DNA from: Pseudomonas gingeri
GTDB taxonomy: Bacteria; Pseudomonadota; Gammaproteobacteria; Pseudomonadales; Pseudomonadaceae
Length of the DNA stretch: 64,000 bases
Assembly: GCF_013386165.1 (NCBI RefSeq)
Contig: NZ_JACAOS010000003.1
Coordinates: forward strand, 786,343 to 850,342
Direction: 5' to 3'
Below, piece after piece: positions 26,138 through 35,119 of the stretch. The number at the start of each line of letters is the position of its first letter. Within the stretch, counting starts at the first letter, position 1. The translations under genes and the position numbers were made by a program. The notes beneath the pieces are model-generated. The model did no database searches. It saw only the letters and a program-made list of their open reading frames with translations, and was not told the origin of the DNA.

Positions 26138-27619
26138 ATGAGCCAGGATGTCCTCGCGACCGAAACCAACCGCCGTCAATTGCAGCAGATCATCGCCGGC
26201 TTGTCCGAAGGCGTGATCCTGATCGAAGTCGACCAGAGCATTCTCTGGGCCAACGAGGCGGTGTTGGCCATGCATGGCGTCAGCCAGCTCAGCGAGCTGG
26301 GTGCCAATGCCGAGCAGTACCGCGAACGCTTCAACCTGCGTTATCGCAACAACCATCCGCTGAGCGCTGACCAGTACCCCATTGTCCGGGTCGCCAATGG
26401 CGAGACCTTTGACGATGTAGTGGTCGAGATGACTGTCCAGGCTGAAGAGGAACAGCGCCTGTGCGTGTTGCGTATCCGCAGCATGATCCTGACCAACCGC
26501 GCCGGCGAACCCGAGTCCCTGGTGCTGATCATCAGCGATGCCAGCGACTGGGCCAGTGCCGAGCAGCGCTTCGAGAAAGCTTTCGGCGCCAACCCGGCAC
26601 CCGCAGTGATCTGCCGGCTCAGCGACCTGCGTTACGTCAAGGTCAACCAGGGCTTCCTGGAAATGACCGGCTACAGCCGCGAGCAGGTCATCGGCCGCTC
26701 GGTCTACGAACTCGATGTGCTCGAGGACGCCGAGCGCCGGGACCTGGCGATCCAGCGCCTGGGGGAGGGCGCGACCATTCCGCAGATGCAAGCCGAGATA
26801 AGGCTGGCGGACGGTAGCCGCAAACTGGTGATCGTCGCCGGCCAGCCCCTGGATATCCACGAGGACAGTTGCATGCTGTTTTCCTTCATGGACCTGGAGC
26901 CACGGCGCAAGATCGAAATCGCCTTGCGCCAGAGCGAAGAGCGTTTTGCCAAGGCCTTTCGCCTGACGCCGGTACCGACCCTGCTCTGCAGTGCGGACAA
27001 CCAGGAGTTGATGGACGCCAACGAAGCCTTCCTGAACATCACGGGTTATTCCGCCGAAGCATTGCTCGGGCACAGCGTCCAGGCCGTGGGATTTATCGAG
27101 GACACCGGGGTGTGCGAGCAGCTGTTCGTGGCCCTGGAAAAAGCCGGTAGCCTGGAGGGCCTGGACCTCAGGATCCGCCAGAAAGACGGTGAGCCCATCG
27201 ATTGCGTGCTGTCGGCCGACACCGTGCTGATCCAGGACGCACCATGCTACCTGCTGGTGCTGACCAATATCACCGAGCGCAAGCGTTCGGAGCAGGAGTT
27301 GGTAGCGGCCATCGAGGCGGCGATGCAGGACGCGTCCTGGTTCAGCCAGAAACTGATCGAAAAGCTCGCCACGGTGAAAAATGTCAGCGCGCCCAACCTG
27401 GCGGGCTTTTCCTTCGCCGACCTGACGCCCCGTGAGCGCGATGTGCTGGGCTTGATCTGCGAAGGTCTGGCGGACAAGGAAATTGCCGCGCGGCTCAAAC
27501 TGGCCCTCAATACCGTGCGCAATCACGTGGCCACGGTGTACTCCAAGCTGTCCGTGCACAGCCGCAGTGAGGCGATTGTCTGGGCCCGCGAGCGTGGCCT
27601 GTTTGTCAGCAAGCGCTGA
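26138..27619 (+). CDS. PAS-domain regulator with LuxR-type DNA-binding domain
   Basis: 493 residues from ATG 26138 (GGGAG upstream). Two clear PAS domains are seen at about residues 145-255 (FEKAFGANPAPAVICRLSDL, YSREQVIGRSVYEL) and 272-385 (FAKAFRLTPVPTLLCSADN, YSAEALLGHSVQAVG), after an N-terminal PAS-like part. The last 70 residues are a LuxR/GerE helix-turn-helix (LTPRERDVLGLICEGLADKEIAARL, then VRNHVATVYSKLSVHSRSEA). No kinase or receiver domain is present, so it should sense a ligand, redox state or light directly and bind DNA. It stands alone, with no obvious target operon next to it. Confidence 0.87.
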   Translation: MSQDVLATETNRRQLQQIIAGLSEGVILIEVDQSILWANEAVLAMHGVSQLSELGANAEQYRERFNLRYRNNHPLSADQYPIVRVANGETFDDVVVEMTVQAEEEQRLCVLRIRSMILTNRAGEPESLVLIISDASDWASAEQRFEKAFGANPAPAVICRLSDLRYVKVNQGFLEMTGYSREQVIGRSVYELDVLEDAERRDLAIQRLGEGATIPQMQAEIRLADGSRKLVIVAGQPLDIHEDSCMLFSFMDLEPRRKIEIALRQSEERFAKAFRLTPVPTLLCSADNQELMDANEAFLNITGYSAEALLGHSVQAVGFIEDTGVCEQLFVALEKAGSLEGLDLRIRQKDGEPIDCVLSADTVLIQDAPCYLLVLTNITERKRSEQELVAAIEAAMQDASWFSQKLIEKLATVKNVSAPNLAGFSFADLTPRERDVLGLICEGLADKEIAARLKLALNTVRNHVATVYSKLSVHSRSEAIVWARERGLFVSKR

Positions 27620-27749
27620 CGGTGCAAATGCACCAGTGCCACCAGTGCATATACGGGTGTATAAGCGCCCCCGGTTTTTCTTAGCATGGTTGCCTGACGC
27701 GCGGGCGGGCCGCCCGCGTGACGAATAACCAGGTACGGGACTCACCGGT

Positions 27750-28004
27750 GTGCTCTCTCTAATGGAACTACGTAGCTTGCTCGAAAAGGGCTTTGCGCCC
27801 CTGGCCTGTGAATGTGTGCCGGGCGACGCTTCGCTGAGCGTCCGGGTCTATGATCCCGAGAGCGGGCGGGTCGACCTGATGGTCACGGGCATTTCCCTTA
27901 GCGTGTTGCACCAACGCGAAGGGGCGCTGCGGCTGCTTGAGGAACTGCGCGAGGAGCTTGCGGCCAATACGCTCAAGGCTGAACGGGAGTCCGCTGCCCG
28001 TTAG
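27750..28004 (+). CDS. DUF1652 family protein
   Basis: 84 residues with GTG 27750 as start (GGGA about nine bases upstream); an ATG at 27762 is the alternative. The pattern MELRSLLEKGFAPLACECVPG, VRVYDPESGRVDLMVTGI, then a helical end LRLLEELREEL is that of DUF1652, a Pseudomonas-typical small protein. Cytoplasmic. Function unknown. Confidence 0.75.
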   Translation: MLSLMELRSLLEKGFAPLACECVPGDASLSVRVYDPESGRVDLMVTGISLSVLHQREGALRLLEELREELAANTLKAERESAAR

Positions 28005-28093
28005 CCGACCCAGTGCAACCCGAGACTGGTTAAATCCTCTGGGCGTGGCAGACTGCCGGCTACCGCGAATCAACCAGGGTGGGGAGAAACAGG

Positions 28094-28981
28094 ATGGACC
28101 GGCTGTCGGCGATGGAAACCTTTGTCTGTGTGGTCGAGACCGGCTCGTTCTCGGCGGCGGCCAGGCGGCTCGAGGTCGGCCAACCGGCGGTGTCCAAGAC
28201 CGTCGCGCAACTGGAGGAGCACCTGGGAGTGCGACTGTTGTTGCGCTCCACCCGGGGACTGACCTCAACCGAAGCCGGTGCGGCGTTTTTCGAGCGGGCC
28301 AAGCGCGCCATTGAAGAGGCCAGCGAGGCGGAACTGGCCGCACGGGGCGCCGGCTCCAGCCTGACCGGAACCCTGCGGGTGTGCGCCGCCGTGACCTTTG
28401 CGCGGCTGCATGTGCTGCCGCACCTGGGGGGATTCCTGGCTTTGCACCCGGGGCTGGATATTGATGTGGTGCTGGATGATCGCAGCGTCAACCTGGTGGA
28501 AGAAGGTATCGACGTGGCGTTGCGCATGGGCGAGTTGAGTGACTCCGGGCTGACGGCGCGCAAGATCGGCGAATGCCCGCGTATGGTGTTGGGCACTCCG
28601 GCGTATTTCGAGCAGCAGGGCGAGCCGACGTCACCGGCGCAGCTGGTGGACCATCAAACGGTGATTTATTCGCAGAACGGCGGTGGCACCCACTGGCTGT
28701 TCCGCTGTGGCGACAGCGAACAAGCGGTCACTGTGTCGGGGCGGGTGCGGGTATCCGCGGCGGAAGGCGTGCGCACGGCGGTGCTGGCGCACCTGGGGCT
28801 GGCCATGTCGTCAGAATGGATGTTCGCCCCGGAACTGGCCAGTGGCGAGGTGCGTCAGGTGCTCCAGGACTGGCAACTGCCGGGCCTGGACCTGTGGGCG
28901 GTGTTTCCGAGCGGGCGCATGGCCAGCGCCAAGGCCCGGGCGTTTGTCACTTATGTCGAGCAGTTGCTGGCGAACCCTTGA
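28094..28981 (+). CDS. LysR-family transcriptional regulator
   Basis: 295 residues from ATG 28094 (GGGGAG eight bases before). The N-terminal winged helix-turn-helix spans about residues 1-60 (LSAMETFVCVVETGSFSAAARRL, PAVSKTVAQLEEHLGVRLLLRSTRGL). The effector-binding half starts near residue 88 (GTLRVCAAVTFARLHVLPHL). The subtype resembles the many CrgA/YafC-like LysR regulators controlling oxidoreductase genes. There is no divergent target: the next gene is convergent. A strong hairpin follows at 28982-29003. Confidence 0.9.
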   Translation: MDRLSAMETFVCVVETGSFSAAARRLEVGQPAVSKTVAQLEEHLGVRLLLRSTRGLTSTEAGAAFFERAKRAIEEASEAELAARGAGSSLTGTLRVCAAVTFARLHVLPHLGGFLALHPGLDIDVVLDDRSVNLVEEGIDVALRMGELSDSGLTARKIGECPRMVLGTPAYFEQQGEPTSPAQLVDHQTVIYSQNGGGTHWLFRCGDSEQAVTVSGRVRVSAAEGVRTAVLAHLGLAMSSEWMFAPELASGEVRQVLQDWQLPGLDLWAVFPSGRMASAKARAFVTYVEQLLANP

Positions 28982-29003
28982 GGCCGCCACCGCAGTGGCG
29001 GCC
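28982..29003. terminator. perfect 9-bp hairpin between convergent genes
   Basis: GGCCGCCAC at 28982-28990 and GTGGCGGCC at 28995-29003 form a perfect stem with a CGCA loop. It occupies the short gap between the LysR gene and the convergent peroxiredoxin-like gene. No T-run follows. Confidence 0.55.
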
Positions 29004-29008
29004 ATGGC

Positions 29009-29665
29009 TTAACCGCGCAGTGCCGGCAGCAACTCGGACGGATCCGGACGCTGCGTGTAGTCGGGATTCACCTCCGCGTAGAGCAGGATACCGTCCTGAC
29101 CAATCACGAAACGCCCCGGCATCGGCAAGCTCCAGCTCGGGTCATCGTTGAAGGTCGGCAGGTCGTTGCCAAAACCCTTGTACAGTTCCACCAGATAGTC
29201 CGGCAGTTCGAAGCGCAGGCCAAAGGCCGCGGCGACCGCACTGCGGGTGTCGCTGAGGATCGGGAAGCTCAGGTTGTTCTGGCGCACCGATTTGCGGCTG
29301 TTGGCTTTGATCTGCGGTGAGATCGCCACCAGATTGGCGCCCAATTCGTGGAAAGACGGCAAGGCTTCCTCAAGCGCCTGCAACTCCATATTGCAGTAAG
29401 GGCACCACACGCCCCGGTAGAAACTCACCACCAGCGGGCCCTTGGACAACAGCTCCAGGGAGGAAACCGGATGGCCGTCGGGATCGTCGAGGGTGAAGAC
29501 CGGGGCTTTGTCGCCGACTTTCAGGGCGCGCTCGGCCAAGCCGCTGGCGATCAGTTCGTCGGTGGCGCGTTTCATCACCGCATGGACCTGGGGCGGTGCG
29601 TTGTAAGGCGGTTTGCCGCCGACGAAGTCGGCTTTGAAAGCATCGAGTTTTGCTTGCAGTGTCAT
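29009..29665 (-). CDS. peroxiredoxin-like (AhpC/TSA) protein
   Basis: 218 residues from ATG 29665, with AGGAAA upstream; a 31-residue longer frame lacks a ribosome site. Residues from about 60 on are a thioredoxin fold: VGDKAPVFTLDDPDGH, then VVSFYRGVWCPYCNMEL, with the peroxidatic Cys and a second Cys three residues later (C-x-x-C). The order matches the peroxiredoxin-like family. It should reduce peroxides using a thiol donor in the cytoplasm. The first 50 residues are helical and specific to this subgroup. Confidence 0.85.
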   Translation of the reverse strand: MTLQAKLDAFKADFVGGKPPYNAPPQVHAVMKRATDELIASGLAERALKVGDKAPVFTLDDPDGHPVSSLELLSKGPLVVSFYRGVWCPYCNMELQALEEALPSFHELGANLVAISPQIKANSRKSVRQNNLSFPILSDTRSAVAAAFGLRFELPDYLVELYKGFGNDLPTFNDDPSWSLPMPGRFVIGQDGILLYAEVNPDYTQRPDPSELLPALRG

Positions 29666-29845
29666 GATGGTTTCCTGATAAGTCCCGGTGATTGATCGTT
29701 CAATCGCCAGGTCATGGTCACAGGCCGACCGTGGGCCCGGTAGGGAGTGCGTTGGCATAGCTCCTATTCTTGCCAGGAATGCCGGATAATCATTTTCGGC
29801 GTGCGGCCATCCGGTCGTTGTGCACCTGACCTCGCGGAGTCTTGA

Positions 29846-31132
29846 ATGGCGTTGCCGGAATCGTCGCTACACACTGAAACCACGGTTCGTTCCAGAATCG
29901 TCCTCTGCCTGGTGGTGATCCTGACCGGCATCGGTGCCGGCCTCGGCGGTACGTTGCTGGCGATGCTGTTGCATGCAATCCAGCATTTGGCCTACGGCTA
30001 TGGCCAGGATAGCCTGACCAGCCATGAAAGTTTCCTGATCGGCGTCAGCAGCGCCTCGACGTCCCGGCGGATTCTGGTCCTGGCGCTCTGCGGCCTGGTG
30101 GCGGGTCTGGGCTGGTGGGCGATCTACCGGTTCGGCCGGCCGCTGGTGGGCATCAAGAAAGCCGTGGCGCCCGACGGGCCGGCGATGCCGCCCAAGACCA
30201 CGGTGTGTCATGCGCTGCTGCAAATCATCACGGTTGCCTTGGGCTCGCCGCTGGGCCGCGAAGTCGCGCCACGGGAGATCGGCGCCCTGGTCGGCGCCTG
30301 GTTATCGCGCAAGGCGCAATTGGCGCCCGAAACCCATCGTATGCTGATTGCCTGTGGGGCAGGGGCCGGATTGGCGGCGGTCTATAACGTGCCGTTGGGT
30401 GGCGCGGTATTTGTGCTGGAAGGATTACTGGTGGCCTTCAGTTGGCCGGCGGCAATCATGGCCCTGGCGACGTCGGCGATTGGCGCCGCGGTGGCGTGGG
30501 TCGGGCTGGGCGCGCAGGTGCAATACGTGGTGCCAAGCCTGACCCTGACACCGGGACTGCTGGCCTGGTCGGTGCTGGCCGGGCCGCTGTTCGGGCTCGG
30601 CGCCTATGGTTTCGTGCAACTGACCGGCCGCGCCCGGATCCATGCCGCCCGCGGCTGGCGTTTGCCGCTGCTGTCCTTGATCAACTTCACCCTGATCGGT
30701 TGCGTGGCGGTCTATCTGCCCCAGGTGCTGGGTAACGGCAAGGGGCCGGCGCAGCTGGGTTTTGACAGTGAGTTGACCCTGGGGCTGGCGGCCGCCTTGT
30801 TGGTGGCCAAGGTGCTGGTGACCAGCGCCAGTTTGCGCGCCGGGGCCGAAGGCGGGCTGTTGACGCCAGCCCTGGCCGTCGGCGCGTTGATGGCGATTCT
30901 TCTCGGTGGGCTATGGAGCCTGGCCTGGCCAGGTATCGCCCTGGGGGCGTTTGCCATTGTCGGTGCGGCGGCGTTCCTGGGGGCGTCGATGAGCATGCCG
31001 ATCACGGCCATTGTGCTGGTGGCGGAGTTCACCCGGATCGATCACGACTTCCTGGTTCCGATCATCCTCGCGGTGGTGGGATCGGTGTGCATGAGTCGTT
31101 TGTGTGAAGTGATCGGCCGGCCAAAGCGCTGA
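29846..31132 (+). CDS. ClC-family chloride channel or H+/Cl- antiporter
   Basis: 428 residues with about ten to twelve hydrophobic helices and no CBS domains. The gating-glutamate region reads GSPLGREVAPREIGALVG, in place of the standard GxGPxGREGP, but the glutamate after GR is kept. The late ALRAGAEGGLLTPALAVGA and FLGASMSMPITAIVLVAEFT segments are normal family features. It probably moves Cl- or another anion; the changed filter region leaves ion choice open. The start at ATG 29846 gives a cytoplasmic leader. Confidence 0.85.
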   Translation: MALPESSLHTETTVRSRIVLCLVVILTGIGAGLGGTLLAMLLHAIQHLAYGYGQDSLTSHESFLIGVSSASTSRRILVLALCGLVAGLGWWAIYRFGRPLVGIKKAVAPDGPAMPPKTTVCHALLQIITVALGSPLGREVAPREIGALVGAWLSRKAQLAPETHRMLIACGAGAGLAAVYNVPLGGAVFVLEGLLVAFSWPAAIMALATSAIGAAVAWVGLGAQVQYVVPSLTLTPGLLAWSVLAGPLFGLGAYGFVQLTGRARIHAARGWRLPLLSLINFTLIGCVAVYLPQVLGNGKGPAQLGFDSELTLGLAAALLVAKVLVTSASLRAGAEGGLLTPALAVGALMAILLGGLWSLAWPGIALGAFAIVGAAAFLGASMSMPITAIVLVAEFTRIDHDFLVPIILAVVGSVCMSRLCEVIGRPKR

Positions 31133-31148
31133 TTCCCCTGATGGGGAC

Positions 31149-31562
31149 CTAGAGGTCGCGGACTGGCCGCAAACCGCTGGCGAGGATCCTGCTGGCCCGC
31201 TTGGCCTTGGCCAGGCCATCGGCATCGCCATTGAGCAGGCCTTGCAACGCCCCCGCACAGAGCCGCGACTGGAAGTCATCGCGTCCGGCGAATTGCTGAT
31301 GCAGCAGTTCGACCCCTTGCAAGGCCATGGCCAGGATCGCCTCGACACCGCCCGGCCCCTGGATCGAACTGATCATCACATGGCGCAGGGCCTTCTTGTA
31401 CTGGCTCTGGGTGCGGATCGCGGTGATATCGACACCGCTATCGGCAAAGACCTTCTCCAGCAACCCGCGCACGGCGTCGTCCTGGACAAAGGGTTCGCCG
31501 CAGTCATCCTCGAACACCAGGCCCTTGGCGGTGAGGGTGACCCCTGTGCTGTGCTCGGTCAT
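31149..31562 (-). CDS. hypothetical helical protein
   Basis: 137 residues from ATG 31562, set by AAGGAG about ten bases upstream; a longer frame (from 31655) lacks this. No known domain is recognised. The chain is mostly helical (AVRGLLEKVFADSG, SQYKKALRHVMISSIQG, ALQGVELLHQQFAG), soluble, and without signal peptide. It lies downstream of catR on the same strand with an 82-base gap, but a role in catechol metabolism is not implied by sequence. Confidence 0.65.
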   Translation of the reverse strand: MTEHSTGVTLTAKGLVFEDDCGEPFVQDDAVRGLLEKVFADSGVDITAIRTQSQYKKALRHVMISSIQGPGGVEAILAMALQGVELLHQQFAGRDDFQSRLCAGALQGLLNGDADGLAKAKRASRILASGLRPVRDL

Positions 31563-31644
31563 TCTGGCTCCTTGTAGATCACGGCAGGTTTCCAGTTTGC
31601 AACCAACCGGGTGATCAGACAAATGAAAAGCGCTCGAAAAAGTG

Positions 31645-32517
31645 CTACTCGTCATGACTGTTCAAGAGTTTCAGGCAACGCTGCAACACCTCCGAGACAT
31701 CGCCCGCGCGGTAACTGAGGACGATCGGCGAGGTGATGCTGCTGTCCTGCAACGACGTATAGCCGATGTCATCCCGGTGCAGGCGCTGCACCGACGCCGG
31801 CACCAGGGCAATGCCGACCCCGGCGGCCACCAGGCCGATGGTGGTCTGCAGTTCGTTGGCCATCTGCGCCACGTGGATACTCAGGCCATGCCCGGCAAAC
31901 ACCCCCAGGACATGGTCGGCATAACTCGGCCGAGGGCTGGCGGGGTAGAGGATAAAGGGCTGCGTAGCCAACTCTTGCAGGCTGACCGGCCGCCCGAGCA
32001 GCGGATGCCCGGCCGGTAAGGCCGCGACCAGAGGATCCTGGCGCAGGACTTTCTGCACGATGGCCGGGTCATCGAAGAGCATCCGGCCAAAACCGATATC
32101 GATCCGCCCGCTTTTCAGCGCCTCCAGTTGTTGCAGGGTAATCAGCTCCGACAGGCCCAGTTCGATATCGCCGAAACTGCGCAGGCGGCGAATCAGGTCG
32201 GGCAGGGCGCCATAGAGGGTCGACGGCGCAAAGCCGATACCCAGCCAACGCTTGCGACCGGCCGCCACGCGCCGGGTGTCCTCACAGACCCGATCCAATT
32301 GCTCGAGCAACTGGCTGGAATGCTCCTGGAAAAAGCGCCCGGCCTCGGTCAGGCGCAACGGCCGCGAGCGTTCCAGCAGCGCAACCCCCAACTCGTCCTC
32401 CAGTTGCTGGATCTGCCGGCTGAGGGGCGGCTGGGCGATATTCAACTGCTCGGCCGCGCGGGTGAAGTTCAAAGTCTGGGCGAGCACCTTGAAATAACGC
32501 AAATGACGAAGCTCCAC
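31645..32517 (-). CDS. catR: LysR-family activator of catechol genes, CatR
   Basis: 290 residues with a GTG start at 32517 and a perfect AGGAGG six bases before it. The start MELRHLRYFKVLAQTLNFTRAAEQL, helix-turn-helix NIAQPPLSRQIQQLEDELG, and effector domain from about residue 88 match the CatR/BenM/CatM group. In Pseudomonas CatR uses cis,cis-muconate as inducer to activate catBC. The gene is divergent from catB with a 102-base intergenic region that contains the ATAC-N7-GTAT palindrome, as expected for its own operator. Confidence 0.93.
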   Translation of the reverse strand: MELRHLRYFKVLAQTLNFTRAAEQLNIAQPPLSRQIQQLEDELGVALLERSRPLRLTEAGRFFQEHSSQLLEQLDRVCEDTRRVAAGRKRWLGIGFAPSTLYGALPDLIRRLRSFGDIELGLSELITLQQLEALKSGRIDIGFGRMLFDDPAIVQKVLRQDPLVAALPAGHPLLGRPVSLQELATQPFILYPASPRPSYADHVLGVFAGHGLSIHVAQMANELQTTIGLVAAGVGIALVPASVQRLHRDDIGYTSLQDSSITSPIVLSYRAGDVSEVLQRCLKLLNSHDE

Positions 32518-32518
32518 G

Positions 32519-32533
32519 ATACCTCCTGGGTAT
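32519..32533. promoter_or_regulatory. CatR-type recognition site ATAC-N7-GTAT
   Basis: ATAC at 32519-32522 and GTAT at 32530-32533 enclose seven bases, an exact match to the ATAC-N7-GTAT recognition sequence known for BenM/CatM-type LysR regulators. It lies one base upstream of the catR GTG and covers its AGGAGG ribosome site, so binding would also block catR expression (autorepression). The catB start is 86 bases away on the other side. Confidence 0.75.
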
Positions 32534-32619
32534 GAAGCGAGACTTATTCAATATTGGACCGGCGCCGCCTGGAGCGTCAATCATGGCCTGAAGACAAACA
32601 CTCCGTAGATGGATACGCC

Positions 32620-33741
32620 ATGAGCGCTGTAACGATCGAACACTTCGATACCCAGATTGTCGACTTGCCCACCATTCGGCCGCACAAACTGGCGATGCAC
32701 ACCATGCACGGGCAGACGCTGGTTATCCTGCGTATCCGTTGCAGCGATGGCATCGTCGGCATCGGCGAGGCCACCACCATTGGCGGCCTCGCGTACGCCG
32801 GGGAAAGCCCGGAAAGCATCAAGGTCAACCTCGATACCTGGTTCGCGCCGCTGCTGGTCGGCCAGGACGCCAGCAATGTCAACGCCGCCATGCAGCGGGT
32901 CGACCGGGCCATTCGTGGCAATACCTTCGCCCGTTCGGCGGTGGAGACCGCCTTGCTCGATGCCCAGGGCAAACGCCTCGGGCTGCCGCTGGCCGAACTG
33001 CTCGGTGGCCGGCTGCGGGACGGCGTGGAAGTGGCCTGGACCCTGGCCAGCGGCGACACCGCCAAGGACATCGAGGAAGCCGAGCGCATGCTCGACTTGC
33101 GCCGCCATCGGCATTTCAAACTCAAGATCGGCGCCGCTGAACCGGCCCGGGACATCGCCCATGTCGCGGCGATCAAGCGTGCCCTGGGCGACCGCGCCAG
33201 CGTGCGGGTGGACGTCAATCAAGCCTGGAGCGAGGCGGTGGCGGTGCGCGCCTGTCGGCAACTGGCCGATGCCGGGGTCGAACTGATCGAACAACCGCTG
33301 TCCCGGCATGATCGCGCGGGGATGGTGCGCCTGAGTGCCCACAGCCCGATCCCGTTGATGGCCGATGAAGCCATCGAGTCGGTGCAGGACAGCTTTGCCC
33401 TGGCCCAAATGGGCGCCGCGAGCATTTTCGCCTTGAAGATCGCCAAGACCGGTGGCCCCCGCGCGGTATTGCGCACGGCAGCGATTGCCGAGGCAGCGGG
33501 CATCGGCCTGTACGGTGGCACCATGCTCGAAGGCAGTATCGGCACCCTGGCAGCCGCGCATGCTTTCGCCACCCTCGACAAACTGGAGTGGCACACCGAG
33601 CTGTTCGGCCCGTTGCTGCTGACCGAAGACATTCTGATCGAACCGCCGACTTATCGTGATTTCCAGTTGCTGATCCCGCGTACCCCGGGGCTTGGCCTGC
33701 AACTCGATGAAGCACGCCTGGCGCGCTTTGCCCGCCACTGA
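32620..33741 (+). CDS. catB: muconate cycloisomerase
   Basis: 373 residues from ATG 32620, the usual CatB length. The opening LPTIRPHKLAMHTMHGQTLV is nearly diagnostic. It belongs to the enolase superfamily: the K-x-K pair is HFKLKIG (about residue 167), metal ligands are in VDVNQAW and LIEQP, and the second acid/base region is FALKIAKTGGPR. It converts cis,cis-muconate to muconolactone with Mn2+. First gene of catBCA, divergent from catR. Confidence 0.96.
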   Translation: MSAVTIEHFDTQIVDLPTIRPHKLAMHTMHGQTLVILRIRCSDGIVGIGEATTIGGLAYAGESPESIKVNLDTWFAPLLVGQDASNVNAAMQRVDRAIRGNTFARSAVETALLDAQGKRLGLPLAELLGGRLRDGVEVAWTLASGDTAKDIEEAERMLDLRRHRHFKLKIGAAEPARDIAHVAAIKRALGDRASVRVDVNQAWSEAVAVRACRQLADAGVELIEQPLSRHDRAGMVRLSAHSPIPLMADEAIESVQDSFALAQMGAASIFALKIAKTGGPRAVLRTAAIAEAAGIGLYGGTMLEGSIGTLAAAHAFATLDKLEWHTELFGPLLLTEDILIEPPTYRDFQLLIPRTPGLGLQLDEARLARFARH

Positions 33742-33769
33742 CTTCCTGAACCGAGAGGACCTTCACACC

Positions 33770-34060
33770 ATGCTTTTTCACGTCCGCATGACCGTCAAAC
33801 TGCCCACTGACATGCCCGCCGAACAGGCCGCGCAGCTCAAGGCCGAGGAGCGCGAACTGGCCCAGCGCCTGCAACGGGAAGGCACCTGGCGCCACCTTTG
33901 GCGCATCGCCGGCTTGTATGCCAATGTCAGCGTTTTCGATGTGCCGGATGCCCAGGCATTGCACGACACCTTGATGCAACTGCCGCTTTATCCCTATATG
34001 GAGATCGAGGTCATGGCGCTGTGCAGGCATCCTTCTTCGGTCCATGCCGACGACCGCTGA
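33770..34060 (+). CDS. catC: muconolactone delta-isomerase
   Basis: 96 residues, exactly the family size, from ATG 33770. MLFHVRMTVKLP and KAEERELAQRLQREGTWRHLWRIAG are CatC signatures. It moves the double bond of muconolactone to give beta-ketoadipate enol-lactone and forms a decamer in studied species. It starts 28 bases after catB. Confidence 0.95.
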   Translation: MLFHVRMTVKLPTDMPAEQAAQLKAEERELAQRLQREGTWRHLWRIAGLYANVSVFDVPDAQALHDTLMQLPLYPYMEIEVMALCRHPSSVHADDR

Positions 34061-34113
34061 GCCCGGGTTTTCCAAGGTTTGCATCCACAAGAACAATGAT
34101 GAGGAACACCAGC

Positions 34114-35019
34114 ATGACCGTTCGTATTTCCCAAACTGCCGAAGTCCAGAGCTTCTTCGAAGGTGCCGCCGGTCTTGACCAACCGGCCGGCAACCCACGG
34201 GTGAAGCAGATTGTCCATCGCGTGCTGACCGACAGCATCCGCCTGATCGAAGACCTGCGAGTCACCCCTGAAGAGTTCTGGAAGGCGGTGAACTACCTGA
34301 ACGAGCTGGGCAGCCGTCAGGAGGCTGGCTTGCTGGTCGCCGGCCTGGGCCTGGAACATTACCTCGACCTGTTGCTGGATGCCGAAGACGAGCAGGCCGG
34401 CCATGTCGGCGGCACCCCACGGACCATTGAAGGCCCCTTGTATGTGGCCGGCGCGCCGCTGTGCGAGGAGCAGGCACGGCTCGATGACGGTCTTGATCCG
34501 GGCACCTTGCTGTTGATGCGCGGCCAGGTCCGCGACCTGGAAGGCAAGCCGCTGGCCCACGCGATTGTCGATGTCTGGCACGCCAACACCGGCGGTACCT
34601 ATTCCTACTTCGACCCGTCGCAATCGGAATTCAACCTGCGCCGGCGCATCCGCACCGATGCCGAAGGTCGTTATCGCTTTCAGAGCATCGTGCCGTCCGG
34701 CTACGGCTGCCCGCCGGACGGCCCGACCCAGCAGTTGCTCGATCAGCTGGGCCGACACGGCCAGCGCCCGGCGCATATCCACTTCTTTATTTCCGCTCCG
34801 GGGCACCGCCACCTGACCACGCAGATCAACCTGGCCGGTGATCCGTACCTGCACGACGACTTCGCCTATGCAACCCGCGACGAGTTGATTGCGCAGGTGG
34901 TCTTCAAGGAGGACGCCAGCGGTCGGCGTGCCGAGATCGATTTCGATTTCGCCCTGCAGTCGACCGACGCCGCCAAGGAGCAGGACAAGGGTGAGCGGGT
35001 GCGGGCCCTCGAAGCCTGA
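34114..35019 (+). CDS. catA: catechol 1,2-dioxygenase
   Basis: 301 residues from ATG 34114 with GAGGAA upstream. The N-terminal helical dimerisation domain (about 1-100) precedes the catalytic beta-sandwich: DVWHANTGGTYSYFDPSQSEF, RYRFQSIVPSGYGCPPDG, and RPAHIHFFIS. Fe(III) ligands (two Tyr, two His) are all present, the His pair being the two in PAHIHFF. It opens catechol between the hydroxyls to cis,cis-muconate. It sits last in catBCA, as in Pseudomonas. Confidence 0.96.
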   Translation: MTVRISQTAEVQSFFEGAAGLDQPAGNPRVKQIVHRVLTDSIRLIEDLRVTPEEFWKAVNYLNELGSRQEAGLLVAGLGLEHYLDLLLDAEDEQAGHVGGTPRTIEGPLYVAGAPLCEEQARLDDGLDPGTLLLMRGQVRDLEGKPLAHAIVDVWHANTGGTYSYFDPSQSEFNLRRRIRTDAEGRYRFQSIVPSGYGCPPDGPTQQLLDQLGRHGQRPAHIHFFISAPGHRHLTTQINLAGDPYLHDDFAYATRDELIAQVVFKEDASGRRAEIDFDFALQSTDAAKEQDKGERVRALEA

Positions 35020-35044
35020 CCCTCGCCGCGTTCCGGCGTAACAG

Positions 35045-35074
35045 GTCCCGCGTGCATTTGCCCGCGGGGCTTTT
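35045..35074 (+). terminator. rho-independent terminator after catA
   Basis: GTCCCGCG at 35045-35052 pairs with CGCGGGGC at 35063-35070 (one G-T pair), followed by TTTT at 35071-35074. It closes catBCA and separates it from benR. Confidence 0.75.
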
Positions 35075-35119
35075 GTCGTGACGCCAGCCTTGAATAGAAC
35101 AACAACAGAGGCTTATTCC

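Noticed and set aside
25118..27745. 875-residue open frame on the minus strand
   Set aside because: It lies opposite the well-supported NUP, esterase and PAS-LuxR genes. Long antisense frames are common in GC-rich DNA, and the translation has no family signature.
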